Shown: piece after piece, positions 34,092 through 44,700 of the stretch
Layout: each line of letters begins with the position of its first letter
Position numbering within the stretch: the stretch's first letter is position 1
NCBI GenBank assembly: GCA_964560765.1
Contig: CAZLMG010000026.1
Span: 1-58,627 of the forward strand
Source of the DNA: CAZLMG01 sp964560765
GTDB taxonomy: Bacteria; Bdellovibrionota_B; Oligoflexia; Oligoflexales; CAZLMG01
Length of the DNA stretch: 58,627 bases
Direction of reading: 5' to 3'
The notes under the pieces: model-generated
Databases searched by the model: none
Seen by the model: only the letters and a program-made list of their open reading frames with translations
Told to the model about the DNA's origin: nothing
Position numbers and translations under genes: made by a program

Positions 34092-36089
34092 CTATGGCGT
34101 CACGCGGTAGCGAATATTTCGCCCGCGACCGTCAGCCTGCACGACGCCCTGCTCCAACCATTCCCTAATCCGTCGCGCGGCTGTCGCGCGCGACACACCT
34201 AGCTCACGTTCAATCGTGAAGCGTGTGTACCAAACATCATGGCGAAGCCTTGCCAAACCAAAGTCAGCAACTTCTTCTGCAATATCACCTCGGGTTCGAC
34301 TGGAGGTTGCGGTGAATCCGTTTGCCAAATCCAACTCGGCATAGGCTAATCGCCCAACCAAATGGATGCGGCACAGCGCTCGCAGATGAATGCGGCCCGC
34401 CCGCTTGGAAACCTCGACTTGGCCTGCCAGCTGCTGGTTAGCCCGCCAAAGAAGTTTGGCGACTCTTGTATCATGGACGGAGGAGTCATAGCGAGACAGG
34501 CCAAAGCAAATGCGCACGAGTTCCGCAATTGAGATGCTGCGCGAATGTGACTCGGTCAACCCTGCCAATAACCGCGACAACGCTTGATGGACGATCACCT
34601 TGCGATCGGAAATCGCACCCATCGCGATACGTGAACTAGCCAGATCCACAACGATGCAGCCGCTTTCCTGCATTGCCGTTTGTTCAGCTGCAAACAAAGT
34701 CGAAATCCCACCTACCCAGCTTGGTTCCAAACACAGCTCTGCACTTGGCGTAATAATCGCCTTATGTAACTTCAGTAGCCAATCGTGACCTAGCATCGAT
34801 TGACGCATCTGCGCTGAAGTCTCCGCCAAAGATACGGCTTTCGAGTATCTCCAACCAAATGCAGCCGGAGCACAGTTCGCCAGCAACATATGCTCCACCA
34901 AAACAAAATTTGCGGGAGGATCCCCTGCCGCTAGGACACCCTGCCCAAGCTCCGCCAGGTCCTGATCCGTGATGATGGAGAAAAGCCGCAGCCAGCGGCA
35001 AGCGTTGTCACACATCATCGCCTCGGGAGCCGAAAGACTTCCCTCAGCGGCGTTGCGAAGGGTCTCCATTGTACTCAGCACGGATTCCAATTGACTGCGA
35101 CTCGGCTTTACCAACCAACGCCATGTCCAAAGATAAAGGCGCTCGACCACTGCACTAGCCCGGATGGACTCATTTGCAGATCGGCGCTTTACGTCGCCTA
35201 TCAGTGTTGCTAACCGATAATCAGCAAGATATGAGCCTCTGTGCTCTGCTAAAAATTGTGTAGCCCTAGTCACCAGCATTTGCTGCCCGTCAAATTGCGC
35301 ATAGGGCAATGAAGCCATCCAACCGGCAAAGTAGATGGCCTGGACGCCGCGCAGAGGTTTCTTTGTCAATGCTGAGATAGCCCCGCTGTCGCCGCGATCA
35401 AAAGCAATTCGCAATAGTAAGGCATCCACTTGCCCCAGCGTTTCCTGCACGACTGCGCCAGTAGCATCTTTTGGCGCATGTTTGATCAAGGAAGCTTCGA
35501 CATCAGCCAAACCGGCCAAGTCCGAATCCACCTCAAGGCCCAGTTTCTCTTTGCAAAGCAAAATATTGACCAATGCCTGAAGGCGGACCAGTGGAGATGT
35601 AGATATCTGATCCCGCAGGCGTTGGAAGTACCGCAGCGCTTCGATATAGTCGCCTTCAACACAATACTGCAATCCAAGTTGAAAAATCATTTGTTCCGAC
35701 AGGGGAGTTCCGGCGCCATCACTTTTTTCTCGTGCAACTTCAAGCACCGCGCGAGCACGATGCATATGCTGGGCTCGAAGCAAGAATGAAGAGTATAAAG
35801 TGAGAAGCTCTGCCGCTTGTACAGGCCAAGCAGCTAATCGATCAGTCAGCTGCAAAATCACGTGCCGATCGATGGTCGCGATTCCCGCACCCTGAGTTGA
35901 GGCATCCGCCCCGTCCGGCAATGGCAGCGCAAACAGCATTCCGGCATCAATGGACGTGACTTCTGAAAAAAGATTGATTGCATTTGCAACCTGACCCGAT
36001 CGGCGCGCCGTCCAAATCGCAGTAATTCTAGCGGCTAACGCTGAGCCGCTGGGTGCAGCCTGTGGCTGTTGATGCTGCGCGCGACTCAT
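34092..36089 (-). CDS. Helical-repeat transcriptional regulator with C-terminal winged helix
   Basis: A 665-residue cytoplasmic protein. About the first 480 residues are TPR/MalT-like helical repeats (for example EQMIFQLGLQYCVEGDYIEALRYFQRL). Residues about 490-600 may hold a first DNA-binding-like domain (SISIAELVRICFGLSRYDSSVHDTRVAKLLWRANQQL). The last 60 residues are a clear winged helix (RFTIERELGVSRATAARRIREWLEQGVVQADGRGRNIRYRV). I chose the ATG at 36089; a TTG at 36104 overlaps the protease stop but has no ribosome site. It is immediately downstream of the trypsin-like lipoprotein gene in the same direction, so they are probably co-transcribed. Targets unknown. Confidence 0.72.
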   Translation of the reverse strand: MSRAQHQQPQAAPSGSALAARITAIWTARRSGQVANAINLFSEVTSIDAGMLFALPLPDGADASTQGAGIATIDRHVILQLTDRLAAWPVQAAELLTLYSSFLLRAQHMHRARAVLEVAREKSDGAGTPLSEQMIFQLGLQYCVEGDYIEALRYFQRLRDQISTSPLVRLQALVNILLCKEKLGLEVDSDLAGLADVEASLIKHAPKDATGAVVQETLGQVDALLLRIAFDRGDSGAISALTKKPLRGVQAIYFAGWMASLPYAQFDGQQMLVTRATQFLAEHRGSYLADYRLATLIGDVKRRSANESIRASAVVERLYLWTWRWLVKPSRSQLESVLSTMETLRNAAEGSLSAPEAMMCDNACRWLRLFSIITDQDLAELGQGVLAAGDPPANFVLVEHMLLANCAPAAFGWRYSKAVSLAETSAQMRQSMLGHDWLLKLHKAIITPSAELCLEPSWVGGISTLFAAEQTAMQESGCIVVDLASSRIAMGAISDRKVIVHQALSRLLAGLTESHSRSISIAELVRICFGLSRYDSSVHDTRVAKLLWRANQQLAGQVEVSKRAGRIHLRALCRIHLVGRLAYAELDLANGFTATSSRTRGDIAEEVADFGLARLRHDVWYTRFTIERELGVSRATAARRIREWLEQGVVQADGRGRNIRYRVTP

Positions 36090-36100
36090 AAGGCCACCGA

Positions 36101-36967
36101 TCAATTATCGTTGCCAAAAATGGCGTTCCTGATTTCTTGAACCACTTGCTGTAGGACATCGCTGTAGGCTTTTGACTGCATTTTTAGATAGACCGCTTGA
36201 TCGATCCCTTCGGGACCATACTTGATTGCCAAGGCAAGGCCTATGAGTCGGCCCTGGTCATCCAGAAGCGGACTGCCGCTATCAACGGGCCCAGGTAAAC
36301 AGGCACCACCTCGCAACTGCGCGCGATTCAGGCGCAGCAAGGGATTATCTGAATTTGAACCATCGCCGGTCGACGCCATCGTCGAGGCTCGGCAAGAGGT
36401 CAGGACGGCCATCGGCCTGCCGCCACCAATACCTACCATGTCACCACGAATGGGTTCATAGCCCAGGGTGGTCTTCTTGGTGCGAACGTCCGATCTCCCG
36501 AACCCGGCAACACGGAAAGACCAGTTCCCCAGCTTAGGAACCGGGGCAAAGGTCGCATTGGCGGGAACGCCGTGACGATGAATGGTCGAGATGAGTTGTT
36601 TGTCAAAGTACAGAAAGCCAATGTCACGTACAGCGACTTCCTCCGTATAGCCTGCTGCAGCATTTACCGGCAGCACGGTGCACCCCATCTTCATACCATC
36701 CATGGATACAGGGCATGGATCGAGAAGAGACTGACGAACACCGATGCAGTGGCCAGCGGTGAATGCAAACTGTGGTCGAACAAAGAATGCTGTGCAGTAT
36801 TCTCCGGTCTTGTCGTTACGTATCAGTCGAATTCGCGGATCCCGAAACGGAACACGCGTGGCGCCCTCTGCAAGGGCCGTGTGGCCTAAATTAACAGGAA
36901 ACCTAAAGCAGCCCATAAGCAATGTGGTGGTCAGAACGACAACAATTCCAAGGTAGCGATTGAGCAA
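36101..36967 (-). CDS. Trypsin-like serine protease lipoprotein
   Basis: A chymotrypsin-fold (S1) protease, 288 residues. The triad is His73 (TAGHC), Asp115 (RDIGFLYF) and Ser230 in GPVDSGSP, the family GDSGGP with changes. The start is decided by the ribosome site: AGGAGA stands seven bases before a TTG at 36967, giving the lipoprotein signal LNRYLGIVVVLTTTLLMGC (Cys20). Upstream ATG (36982) and GTG (37051) codons are open but lack sites. The enzyme should act in the periplasm or on the outer membrane. Coupling to the winged-helix gene downstream suggests a protease with its own regulator. Confidence 0.85.
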   Translation of the reverse strand: MLNRYLGIVVVLTTTLLMGCFRFPVNLGHTALAEGATRVPFRDPRIRLIRNDKTGEYCTAFFVRPQFAFTAGHCIGVRQSLLDPCPVSMDGMKMGCTVLPVNAAAGYTEEVAVRDIGFLYFDKQLISTIHRHGVPANATFAPVPKLGNWSFRVAGFGRSDVRTKKTTLGYEPIRGDMVGIGGGRPMAVLTSCRASTMASTGDGSNSDNPLLRLNRAQLRGGACLPGPVDSGSPLLDDQGRLIGLALAIKYGPEGIDQAVYLKMQSKAYSDVLQQVVQEIRNAIFGNDN

Positions 36968-37306
36968 GGTACATCTCCTCATGCAGCGAGTCGATTCGCC
37001 TGCTTCGCGGCACTGCAATTCTCGGTCATCACGGAACTTCACGAACAACACTGGTGGATATTGGTCACCATCCGTGCATGGACTGCATGCGTGTTAAATC
37101 TAGCGTCAGTTTAGCATTACACCAGGAGCCAACCTATTGCCTGCCAGAACCACATCAGAGCGAGGGGCTAATGCTCACACATCGTCTCAGCTGGAATTTT
37201 TATTCCATAGATGTGTGAAGCTAGATCCGTATGATGCGCCGCACACCGATGGGTTCGGTGCAAACAAACGCTCTAAAACCAACCACGAAAGAGAAGGAAC
37301 TGAATC
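36968..37306. other. Divergent intergenic region of 340 bp
   Basis: This lies between the protease and the DUF4189-like gene. It contains the nested inverted repeat described separately (37175-37218). No supported coding frame is present. Confidence 0.4.
37175..37218 (+). promoter_or_regulatory. Nested inverted repeat upstream of DUF4189-like gene
   Basis: An outer nine-base arm pair, TCACACATC (37175-37183) with GATGTGTGA (37210-37218), encloses an inner pair, TGGAAT (37192-37197) with ATTCCA (37202-37207), around a four-T loop. It ends 88 bases before the ATG. As RNA it would form a two-tier hairpin; as DNA it could bind a dimeric regulator. There is no trailing T-run, so it is not an ordinary terminator. 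Confidence 0.5.
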
Positions 37307-37987
37307 ATGATCCGAAGTCTATCCATCGCACTTGGCGCGCTCCTGCTAATGAGCGGCAGTGCACAGGCCGAACAAGTTACCGCCGCCTCTGCCACGCAGC
37401 AAGCCGGCCGCTATCTCGGAAACGCACTCTGGAATGGCACCAACACCGAGTGTCTGATTTTTGCCAACCCCGTTCTGGCAGTAGGTCCATTCTATGGACT
37501 CATCAACGTCAACGGCGCCCTGATGTATGGAACATACTTTCAATGCCACGAACTTGTCGGTGGTGGCATCCAGCCACCGGTCTATCCGCAACCACCCCGG
37601 CCACCGGTGAATCCAGGTCCTCCCTATCCTGGTGCGGGATTCCAATACGGCGCCATCGCCTATCGCGTTGTCGCACGCAGCCAATGGAATGCGGCCTATT
37701 ATCAAGTTGGCATGTCGAGTAACCATACAGACGCCAATCGCGCTGCCTATGACGCCCAATTGGATTGTGGGCAAGGCTGTGGTTACTTCACATTTGCCAA
37801 TTCTTGCGCTGGCATTGCCTTCACGCGTTTGCCCAATGGCGAGCCACGCCTACACGGCTATCTGACTCGCACGGAGCCAGGAACTTCGCAGAACTCTCGC
37901 GAGCGCGTCCGCAACCATCTTGAGCGTGAGTGCAATCGCCAGCGCGTGACTTGTGAAGATGTGCGTGTCATCTGCTCGAACGATTAA
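37307..37987 (+). CDS. Exported protein with DUF4189-like C-terminal domain
   Basis: A 226-residue protein with a Sec signal (IRSLSIALGALLLMSGSAQA). After a 75-residue N-terminal part there is a Pro-rich hinge (PPVYPQPPRPPVNPGPPYPG). The C-terminal 100 residues (YGAIAYRVVARSQWNAAYY, RAAYDAQLDCGQGCGYFTFANSCAGIAF) match the small DUF4189 fold, with paired cysteines around a Gly-rich turn. Many such proteins are secreted and of unknown role. The promoter region carries a nested inverted repeat. It is followed 27 bp later by a lipoprotein gene on the same strand, probably one operon. Confidence 0.75.
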   Translation: MIRSLSIALGALLLMSGSAQAEQVTAASATQQAGRYLGNALWNGTNTECLIFANPVLAVGPFYGLINVNGALMYGTYFQCHELVGGGIQPPVYPQPPRPPVNPGPPYPGAGFQYGAIAYRVVARSQWNAAYYQVGMSSNHTDANRAAYDAQLDCGQGCGYFTFANSCAGIAFTRLPNGEPRLHGYLTRTEPGTSQNSRERVRNHLERECNRQRVTCEDVRVICSND

Positions 37988-38014
37988 CTCGAAAAAACCA
38001 AAGGAGTGCAGGTC

Positions 38015-38911
38015 ATGAAACAACGAATTCTAACTTTATTAGTCGCCACTACAATTTCCGCCTGTGGATCCCTGTCGGATCACGCAAATCTGAGCGATAC
38101 CACAGGCCGCTTTGATCTCACTGGACAGAGCTATGAAAGCACGAACGGCGCCTGCTTACAGTTCTTCTCGAATGAAGAAGCAGCGTTTGCCAATGGCGAT
38201 GATTTTCGCATCGGCCCCTATACCTGGGACGTAAGTCGCCGCGCTATGCTATTGACCCTGGCACTTGGATCCCCAGAAGGCGGAGTATCGCTGCCGGGCA
38301 TGCCCGTCCTAGAAGCTCGATGGAAGTCACGGCAGGGCGTTCGCTTTGTCGAATTGACACTGGAAAGCGGCCGTCCCCTGCAAATGCAGAGCTCAAATTG
38401 CACCGCGCTTCAGGACGAAACAGTCGATCCCATTGAAGAAGAGTCTGAGGAGCCAGATACACGCCCAGAACCAACACCAGGTTTGATCGATGGCCCGGTT
38501 GCATTCCGCATCTTGGAAGTGGATAGCGGTTTCACCGAGGGCAGCAGAAACGGCGAGTTTCTAGCACGCAATCACCAAGAATGGGCCAATATCTTCGACA
38601 CTCGCATGAACAGCTTTTTCGATCTCAATGGAAATCGCTCTGCAGCTCCACAGCTGAATGTTGACTACGCCAAGGAAATTGTCTTTGGCTATCAGCTTGT
38701 CAGCAGCTCCGTCATCATGCCTCCCGATGTCAAAAGCGTGAAGAAGTCGGGCAATAGGGTTCTGGTGACGCTAGAGCATACCGTGTCAGGTTCCGGCTGC
38801 TACACCCTACCCGCGTTTAGCGCACCCGTCCGATTGCTGGCCTTGCCACGCGAGGTCGCGACGCTACACATTGAAGTTAGGCTGCAGGAAAAGGTGATTG
38901 ACTGCCGCTAG
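38015..38911 (+). CDS. Lipoprotein with PrcB-like C-terminal domain
   Basis: A 298-residue lipoprotein (lipobox ISAC). The ATG at 38015 is fixed by AAAGGAG. Residues about 20-135 form one beta domain with a Cys pair (ACLQFF and SSNCTAL). An acidic Pro/Glu linker (EEESEEPDTRPEPTP) leads to a C-terminal domain of about 140 residues. Its pattern (a long helix EFLARNHQEWANIF, the strand KEIVFGYQLV, VKKSGNRVLVTLEHTV, then LPREVATLHIEV) resembles the PrcB C-terminal domain of the Treponema protease complex. That match is from memory and tentative. Probably in an operon with the DUF4189-like gene. Confidence 0.68.
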   Translation: MKQRILTLLVATTISACGSLSDHANLSDTTGRFDLTGQSYESTNGACLQFFSNEEAAFANGDDFRIGPYTWDVSRRAMLLTLALGSPEGGVSLPGMPVLEARWKSRQGVRFVELTLESGRPLQMQSSNCTALQDETVDPIEEESEEPDTRPEPTPGLIDGPVAFRILEVDSGFTEGSRNGEFLARNHQEWANIFDTRMNSFFDLNGNRSAAPQLNVDYAKEIVFGYQLVSSSVIMPPDVKSVKKSGNRVLVTLEHTVSGSGCYTLPAFSAPVRLLALPREVATLHIEVRLQEKVIDCR

Positions 38912-38991
38912 AAAGATGGCTCGACTTACCCTTATTGAGCCTGGTATACGCTACTCGCGCCGTGGATTCCGCGCCAAAGGATTAGCGTAAC

Positions 38992-40293
38992 ATGCCAACT
39001 TCACTAGGGATAAATCGACACCTGCGAAGACCACTCGCCATGCCGCTATTCTGTTTTCTGATTTTGGCGGCATGCGCTGAGTCTCCAGGTGGCTCGGAAC
39101 TCAAAGATGCGGGCGCGCCAAACCTGCAGGTTCTGCATCAATTCCAATTGGCTGGGTGCAAGTTGAAGCGGCTGCAAATCAATCCCGCCATCCCAGAGCT
39201 ATCGGTATTCTCCATCGATCATGGACTCGTCCAATCGTTCAGCCTACGCACGCACGATGCACTTTGGACTTCACAACTACGTCGCGATGAGGCCGGCGAC
39301 GGCACCGACCCACGAGTTGAGATCGAAGCCATTGCCTTTTCTCCAGATGGCGACACAACATCCGTCGGCGGCAAAAATTTTCTGGCCCAATTGTCCTCGC
39401 GCACGGGGACCGTTGATCGAGTCATGGTACAGGCCCGACAAAATGCGCAGGATGTCCATTACACGGCGCTCGCTACCTCTGCTGATATGCGTTTTATCGC
39501 CGCCGTTGGTATCTTGCGGGATGCCCCAGCTGATTTTGATCTGCACAAGATTGGCAAGTTGGCTGAAGACTTCCAGATGGCGAAGAAGGTTTATCGTCAA
39601 GTGCTACAACTTTGGGATGCAGAGTCGGGGCGCTTGATCCAAGAAGTGGCATTCGCAGACGCCTTAGTGCGGCATGTGGGATTCTCTCCGCGCGCCGACC
39701 TCATTTTCACCGGCAGCTATATGACTCTGCGCTTTTTTCAGCTGCCAGCTCTGGCGCAGGTTTTTGCCATCGGTGCGGACGATCACGGGGTCTCTAGAGG
39801 CAGCGCATCCATCTTTGTTTCGACGGCTGTTTCCCGCGATCATCGCTTTGTCGCCCTGAAGACGCTTGGTCCCATTTACCTTGTGGCTACGGAATCAAAA
39901 AAGGTTGTGTCAATGCTGTACAGCGCTGGCAGCTACGACTTGCGGGAAGTGATTGGCTCGTCACGGCATATCGAGTTCGGCCCGCTGGATGCTTCCATCG
40001 AAGCCACAGATTTGGATGGGCTTTATATTTCTCTCTCCCTGCCGAGCGGCGAAGTACTGGCGTCGGGACACTCAGAGGGATCTGATCGGGCCAAGCAACC
40101 GTACACCAGCCGCCATCCGCTTCTGGCAATGGACCCAGAGCGACGGTTTGTCATCGAAACTACACCACCCCCCATGCGCCAGTTTCCCCTCGATACCCGA
40201 CCCTACCCACCCAGAACTCTACCAACCGGGCCGGTCAGTAACTGCTCGGGCTTGCGCATGGTCCGACTGCCGGAAATTTCGGATAAAACATGA
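38992..40293 (+). CDS. Beta-propeller (WD40-like) lipoprotein
   Basis: A 433-residue lipoprotein (lipobox ILAAC). The mature part shows repeated four-strand blades with WD40/YVTN character: FSIDHGLVQSFSLRTHDALWTSQL, IEAIAFSPDGDTTSVGGKNFLAQLSSRTG, VLQLWDAESGRLIQEVAF and VRHVGFSPRADLIFTGSYMTLRFFQL. Six or seven blades would fit the length. Propellers of this kind are protein-binding platforms. A Pro-rich tail precedes the end. It lies 80 bp downstream of the PrcB-like gene on the same strand. Confidence 0.78.
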   Translation: MPTSLGINRHLRRPLAMPLFCFLILAACAESPGGSELKDAGAPNLQVLHQFQLAGCKLKRLQINPAIPELSVFSIDHGLVQSFSLRTHDALWTSQLRRDEAGDGTDPRVEIEAIAFSPDGDTTSVGGKNFLAQLSSRTGTVDRVMVQARQNAQDVHYTALATSADMRFIAAVGILRDAPADFDLHKIGKLAEDFQMAKKVYRQVLQLWDAESGRLIQEVAFADALVRHVGFSPRADLIFTGSYMTLRFFQLPALAQVFAIGADDHGVSRGSASIFVSTAVSRDHRFVALKTLGPIYLVATESKKVVSMLYSAGSYDLREVIGSSRHIEFGPLDASIEATDLDGLYISLSLPSGEVLASGHSEGSDRAKQPYTSRHPLLAMDPERRFVIETTPPPMRQFPLDTRPYPPRTLPTGPVSNCSGLRMVRLPEISDKT

Positions 40294-40341
40294 AGGTCGA
40301 AAGTTTGGCGACGCAAAGGTTGTCAGGATGAGCACGGTCCA

Positions 40342-41520
40342 TCAGAAAGCGTACTCGACGCCTACGCGCGCTCCGAAACTGAAGCCGCCCTTGCCATGCC
40401 CCAACGATGTAGCCAGATCGTCCTCGGGTTTGCCAGAAAGCTTGCTGAATGCTTCATCAGCAAATTTTCCCGTAACCGTCGGGCCTGTGGCCAGCAAAGG
40501 CACTCGAATGATCAAGCCCGTTACCAAGCCAACGGGTCCAAAATAGTATGTAAAGTCCGCGCCGTTTCGCAAAGCAAAGCCAATGCTGGATGACTCGGCT
40601 TCGGCTAAGGTCTTCGCGGCCTCGCCGGTGTTGTCATTCATCTGCTGCATCTTCACCAACGCCGTGGAACTCTCCATCTCCAAGCCAGCATGGGCACGAA
40701 TGGTCGACTTGCCACTGAGGATACCCTTTGTCCAGTAGATGACATCGGACCAGAGGCTGAACGCGCTGCCGGAGGATTCAGTTTGAGCGTAAGGATTCAG
40801 TGTTCCAGATATGAGATCGCTCTTAAACGCCACCGGCTGAAAGGTGATGAGCGTAAAGCCGAGGGTAAAGGTGAATCCATTCCAGGGTACGCCGATTTCG
40901 CCACCAAATCCGGTATCGATTTCAGCCTGTGCATCAGCGGTCCATAGGGTGGAGGCTGTCTCCTCCCGCGTGGCCTTGTAGAGCTGTGTACCGTACGTTG
41001 TGGTGGCACCGCTATTGTACAGGAAAAGAGCCCTTGCAAAGTACTTGCCTGTTGGCGCTGGCTGGGGTTGGCCACCAGGAACAGCACCCTTGCCCTTCAC
41101 GGCGCCTTTCTTTTTCGCGGCGACATCCACAGCCGAGCCGCTGATGGTCGCCTTGAACTTCAAATTGACCTTGTCGTAAATGGCTTGGCTTAATTTCACA
41201 ATCGACTGATTGGGCTTACTGGCAATAATCCGCCCGCAGCCAAGCTTTGTGTCAGATTCATCGTAAATACACACCATGGTCTGCTTTGCAAACCCGGTCT
41301 CCCGGCCTTCGTCGAGCATGACGCGATTCTTAGGGAGTTTCTTGATGACGACAGCCCCCATAGCTGCTGAAGTGCATAACAATCCAGCCATGCAAAACAG
41401 GACCCTCACCCGCAACAATTTGGTTGCTAGGCAAGAGTATAGAACACCACGCAGCTGGGTGTGCTGATCCGTAGGCACCTCGTCCCACATGGGCCGCAAG
41501 TGATGAAAGTTCAGAATCAT
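40342..41520 (-). CDS. Outer-membrane beta-barrel protein
   Basis: A protein of up to 392 residues ending in the barrel signature GARVGVEYAF with terminal Phe. The real signal peptide appears to be LLRVRVLFCMAGLLCTSAAMGA, so translation may begin inside the stated frame (a TTG near residue 35) rather than at 41520. The N-terminal mature domain (about 60-140) is a small beta domain with an Ala/Lys-rich linker (AAKKKGAVKGKGAVPGG). The remaining 230 residues are alternating amphipathic strands with aromatic girdles, about 10-12 strands. Function unknown; a porin-like or structural barrel is likely. Confidence 0.72.
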   Translation of the reverse strand: MILNFHHLRPMWDEVPTDQHTQLRGVLYSCLATKLLRVRVLFCMAGLLCTSAAMGAVVIKKLPKNRVMLDEGRETGFAKQTMVCIYDESDTKLGCGRIIASKPNQSIVKLSQAIYDKVNLKFKATISGSAVDVAAKKKGAVKGKGAVPGGQPQPAPTGKYFARALFLYNSGATTTYGTQLYKATREETASTLWTADAQAEIDTGFGGEIGVPWNGFTFTLGFTLITFQPVAFKSDLISGTLNPYAQTESSGSAFSLWSDVIYWTKGILSGKSTIRAHAGLEMESSTALVKMQQMNDNTGEAAKTLAEAESSSIGFALRNGADFTYYFGPVGLVTGLIIRVPLLATGPTVTGKFADEAFSKLSGKPEDDLATSLGHGKGGFSFGARVGVEYAF

Positions 41521-41755
41521 TCCTGATTATTAGATTTTATCAGGAACCACGGGACCTTTCACTTTTGGCGGGTTACCAGAGGCTCGCCCCCTCAGTCATT
41601 CCGCCTCATAACCTCTGAATACTAAAGGAGACTTTATATAGATTTCAATTTCTTGGCAGAATTGCCGATGGCCTCTCTTGGACTAGAAGTGTTTAGCCGC
41701 GCGAGCTTTGGCCGATAGATAACTAGTGGAATTGAAACTACCTAGGCGGCAGATT

Positions 41756-44700
41756 ATGACAACGCCTTTGCAACGAAACGGCGCACAGCTCAGATGGGGC
41801 ATGGTGGCTACTCTCGTAGCAAGTCTCGTCGCATCTGCATGCGGTTCTGGATCGAAGCGCAAGGTCGTTGATTCGCGCAGCGCTCTCGACCTTACGACTC
41901 TGTCTCTCGCTGCTGACTCCGGCGGCGACCAATCTGTGCAACCGCTTGTCACCTACGAAACCGAAGTAATCTTCTCGGTTATCGATAGCAACGGCTACGC
42001 CGTGCCAAAGATACCGGTGGCCTTCAAATTGTTTGACGCCACAGACCTCGCCGGCGAGAAGCCGACCGAAGAGCAAATCGCGACCGCTTGGGAAAGCGAT
42101 GCTGTCGTCGTTGGCACACCTTCAGAAGCAACCACTGCCTTAATCGCGGCACGAACTGCCGAAGAAATGACCGGAAAGATCGTCAGTGCGGGTGAGGTTT
42201 CTGATGCTGCCGGCCTTGTGAAGCTGCAAATTTCTGCACCAGCTGTTCATCGCCGCATCATTGCCGTTGTTGGTCGCATCGTGAAAGATGGCGAGATTCA
42301 AGGTTCAGCCGGCGCCCTGTTGCTGAAGAGTGACGATTACGGTCCTGCGACTCGCTTTGAGGTCGCCACGACAAACGCCAATGCCGAGAAGGCCGGCACC
42401 TCTTTCCAAATCAGTATCATCGCCCGCGACTCCAGCGGCTTTGTCGCCGAAGATTTCTCCGGCAGTCATACATTGGCACTTAGCCACGATGCCGAAGCAT
42501 CATGGGCGGGCTTTGTGCCAACAATGCCGGCGGCCTCTGTAAACTGCACATTTTCAGCTGGTACCTGTCAACTTGGAAGCGGGCCGTACACACTGACGAA
42601 GGCAACGGAAACTTCTATCTCCGTTAGCGAGGCGGCTCTTAGTTTAACAGGCGAAGCAGCCATCGCTGTTTCCACGGATAGCACCACACAGCATGTTGTG
42701 TTGGCAAGCAAGGCGGGCGGACCAGCGGCGAGCGCTGCAGCCATCACTGAGGTGGCCAACGCCGGCGGTAGCCGCACCTACAGCTTGGACTTTACCGCTG
42801 ACATGGACACACTGGATGCATATCCAGCACTGGTCGATGCCGGCGGGAACTATCTATCGACTCCTGCTTCCGCCGCATGGGTCATCACCGGTCCCCTTGA
42901 TTCTGTAAAATCTGACCTTGGCGCTAATGGCAAAAACTTTGCCCCATCGGCAGCAGGAACCGGAACATTCACCGTGACGGTTGGTACTCTCGTAGGCAAT
43001 GTCGATTACAATCTGAAGCACGGCAATCTAGACCAACTACAGTTAGCGACAAATCTGGTCGGCAATGCCGTCGCAGGTACCGCCTTTGACATTGTACTAA
43101 CGGCTCAGGACCGCAAGGGCAACACTGTCCTGACAGTCGAAGGAGCCAAAGAGATTGCTTGGACTGTCACTGGCAATTCCGCGACCGTTGAAGACCATGA
43201 CATTGCCCTGCCGGCGGATGGACCGCTGACCTTCACTGCTGGGGTCGCACCGGCCGTGCAAGTGACCAATTTCAACGCGCTGGCGGATATAGACATTACG
43301 GCTGAGATCACGGATGGCACTGTCGTCGTCGACGGATCGACCGGCACCATCGATACAGATCCGAACACCGCACACCACGTGGGGGTTGCCGGTCCGGCGA
43401 CTGCTGAAACCACATGGAACCACTCCATGACCTTTTCCGCGACGTTCACCTGTCGCGACGAGTGGGGCAATACGACATCCGGATGCCCGAATGATATTCA
43501 GTTGGAAGTGCGCACTGCCGGCAATGCGCCTGTTGGAATCCTTGAAGGAACCGGTGCCAGCGTTGGCACCCTCGACTTATCGACCGCAACACCTCTCGTC
43601 ATCAACGACTTGGCGTTCAATATCGGTGGCGACTATCGCATTTACGGCTACTCGACTTCCACACCGGCATTTTCGAGCACCGACGACTCCTCGCCAATCA
43701 TCGAGTTCGAAGGCTCACTGCTCAATATCGTGAAGTTCCGCATCGACTACGACAGCGCATTACCAACAATGGCGGGTGTACCCGTCGATGTGACCGTATA
43801 CGCCCTCGGCAGTGGCGATGCTACCATCACGGATATTGATGATCAGCTGAATGCTGGGACCTATACCTGGGGTGCTGGCGCCGGCATCGCGCCGCAAGCA
43901 GCGCTGGACGCAACAAATCCTGTCTTTCCAGCCGGAGTCGGCGGACTCACTTTCACCGCTGGCGTGGCCACGGCGACATTTACGGCCTACCGTGCTGAGA
44001 CGATCGTCGACAACACGCCACTGTTTACATTGACAGCTGGCTCCAATACATGGACGGGCTACACCAACGGCGATCACGATATCGTTGCCAACGTGCCAGC
44101 TGAATTTGTTACCGCTGACCCCGGCACGCAAACTGCTGGTACGTCGTTTGGCCTGACCATCGATATCTTGGATGCCTACGAGAACCCTACGGATGGCTTT
44201 GGTACCGATGGCGATTGCGATGTCGATCGCCTAACCGTCTCTGTCGTCACACCCGGCGAGGCTGATGGCCGAGGTGAATTCGGTGGCAGCAGCACAGCCT
44301 TCAGCGATGTGACCGGGGTAGCTCCCTTCGGCGATCGGTTTCTGCCAACTGGCATCGTCATCTATCGAACGGGCAGCATCAATCTGTCTCTAGAAGGCTG
44401 CGACGGCGTCACCGATAGCATTACCGTCACGGTAGAGGCCGACGACGCCGCCAACGTCTATTTCAACCGCGTCGACGCTTCGACGGAATGGGCCACTCCG
44501 GCCGATGCACCACCTGGCTTAACTGAATTGGAGTGCCCAAATAGCGGCATCTATAGTGATTCTGACACAGCTTGCCCAACGCTTTACTCTTTCGTTTACG
44601 ACCAATATGGCAACCGGTTGGCCAGCGATCAGTGCACTTGGTCTTATACCGATCAAACGGCCGGCGCCGGTGGTGGCGATGCGGCCCCCACTTACGCAGC

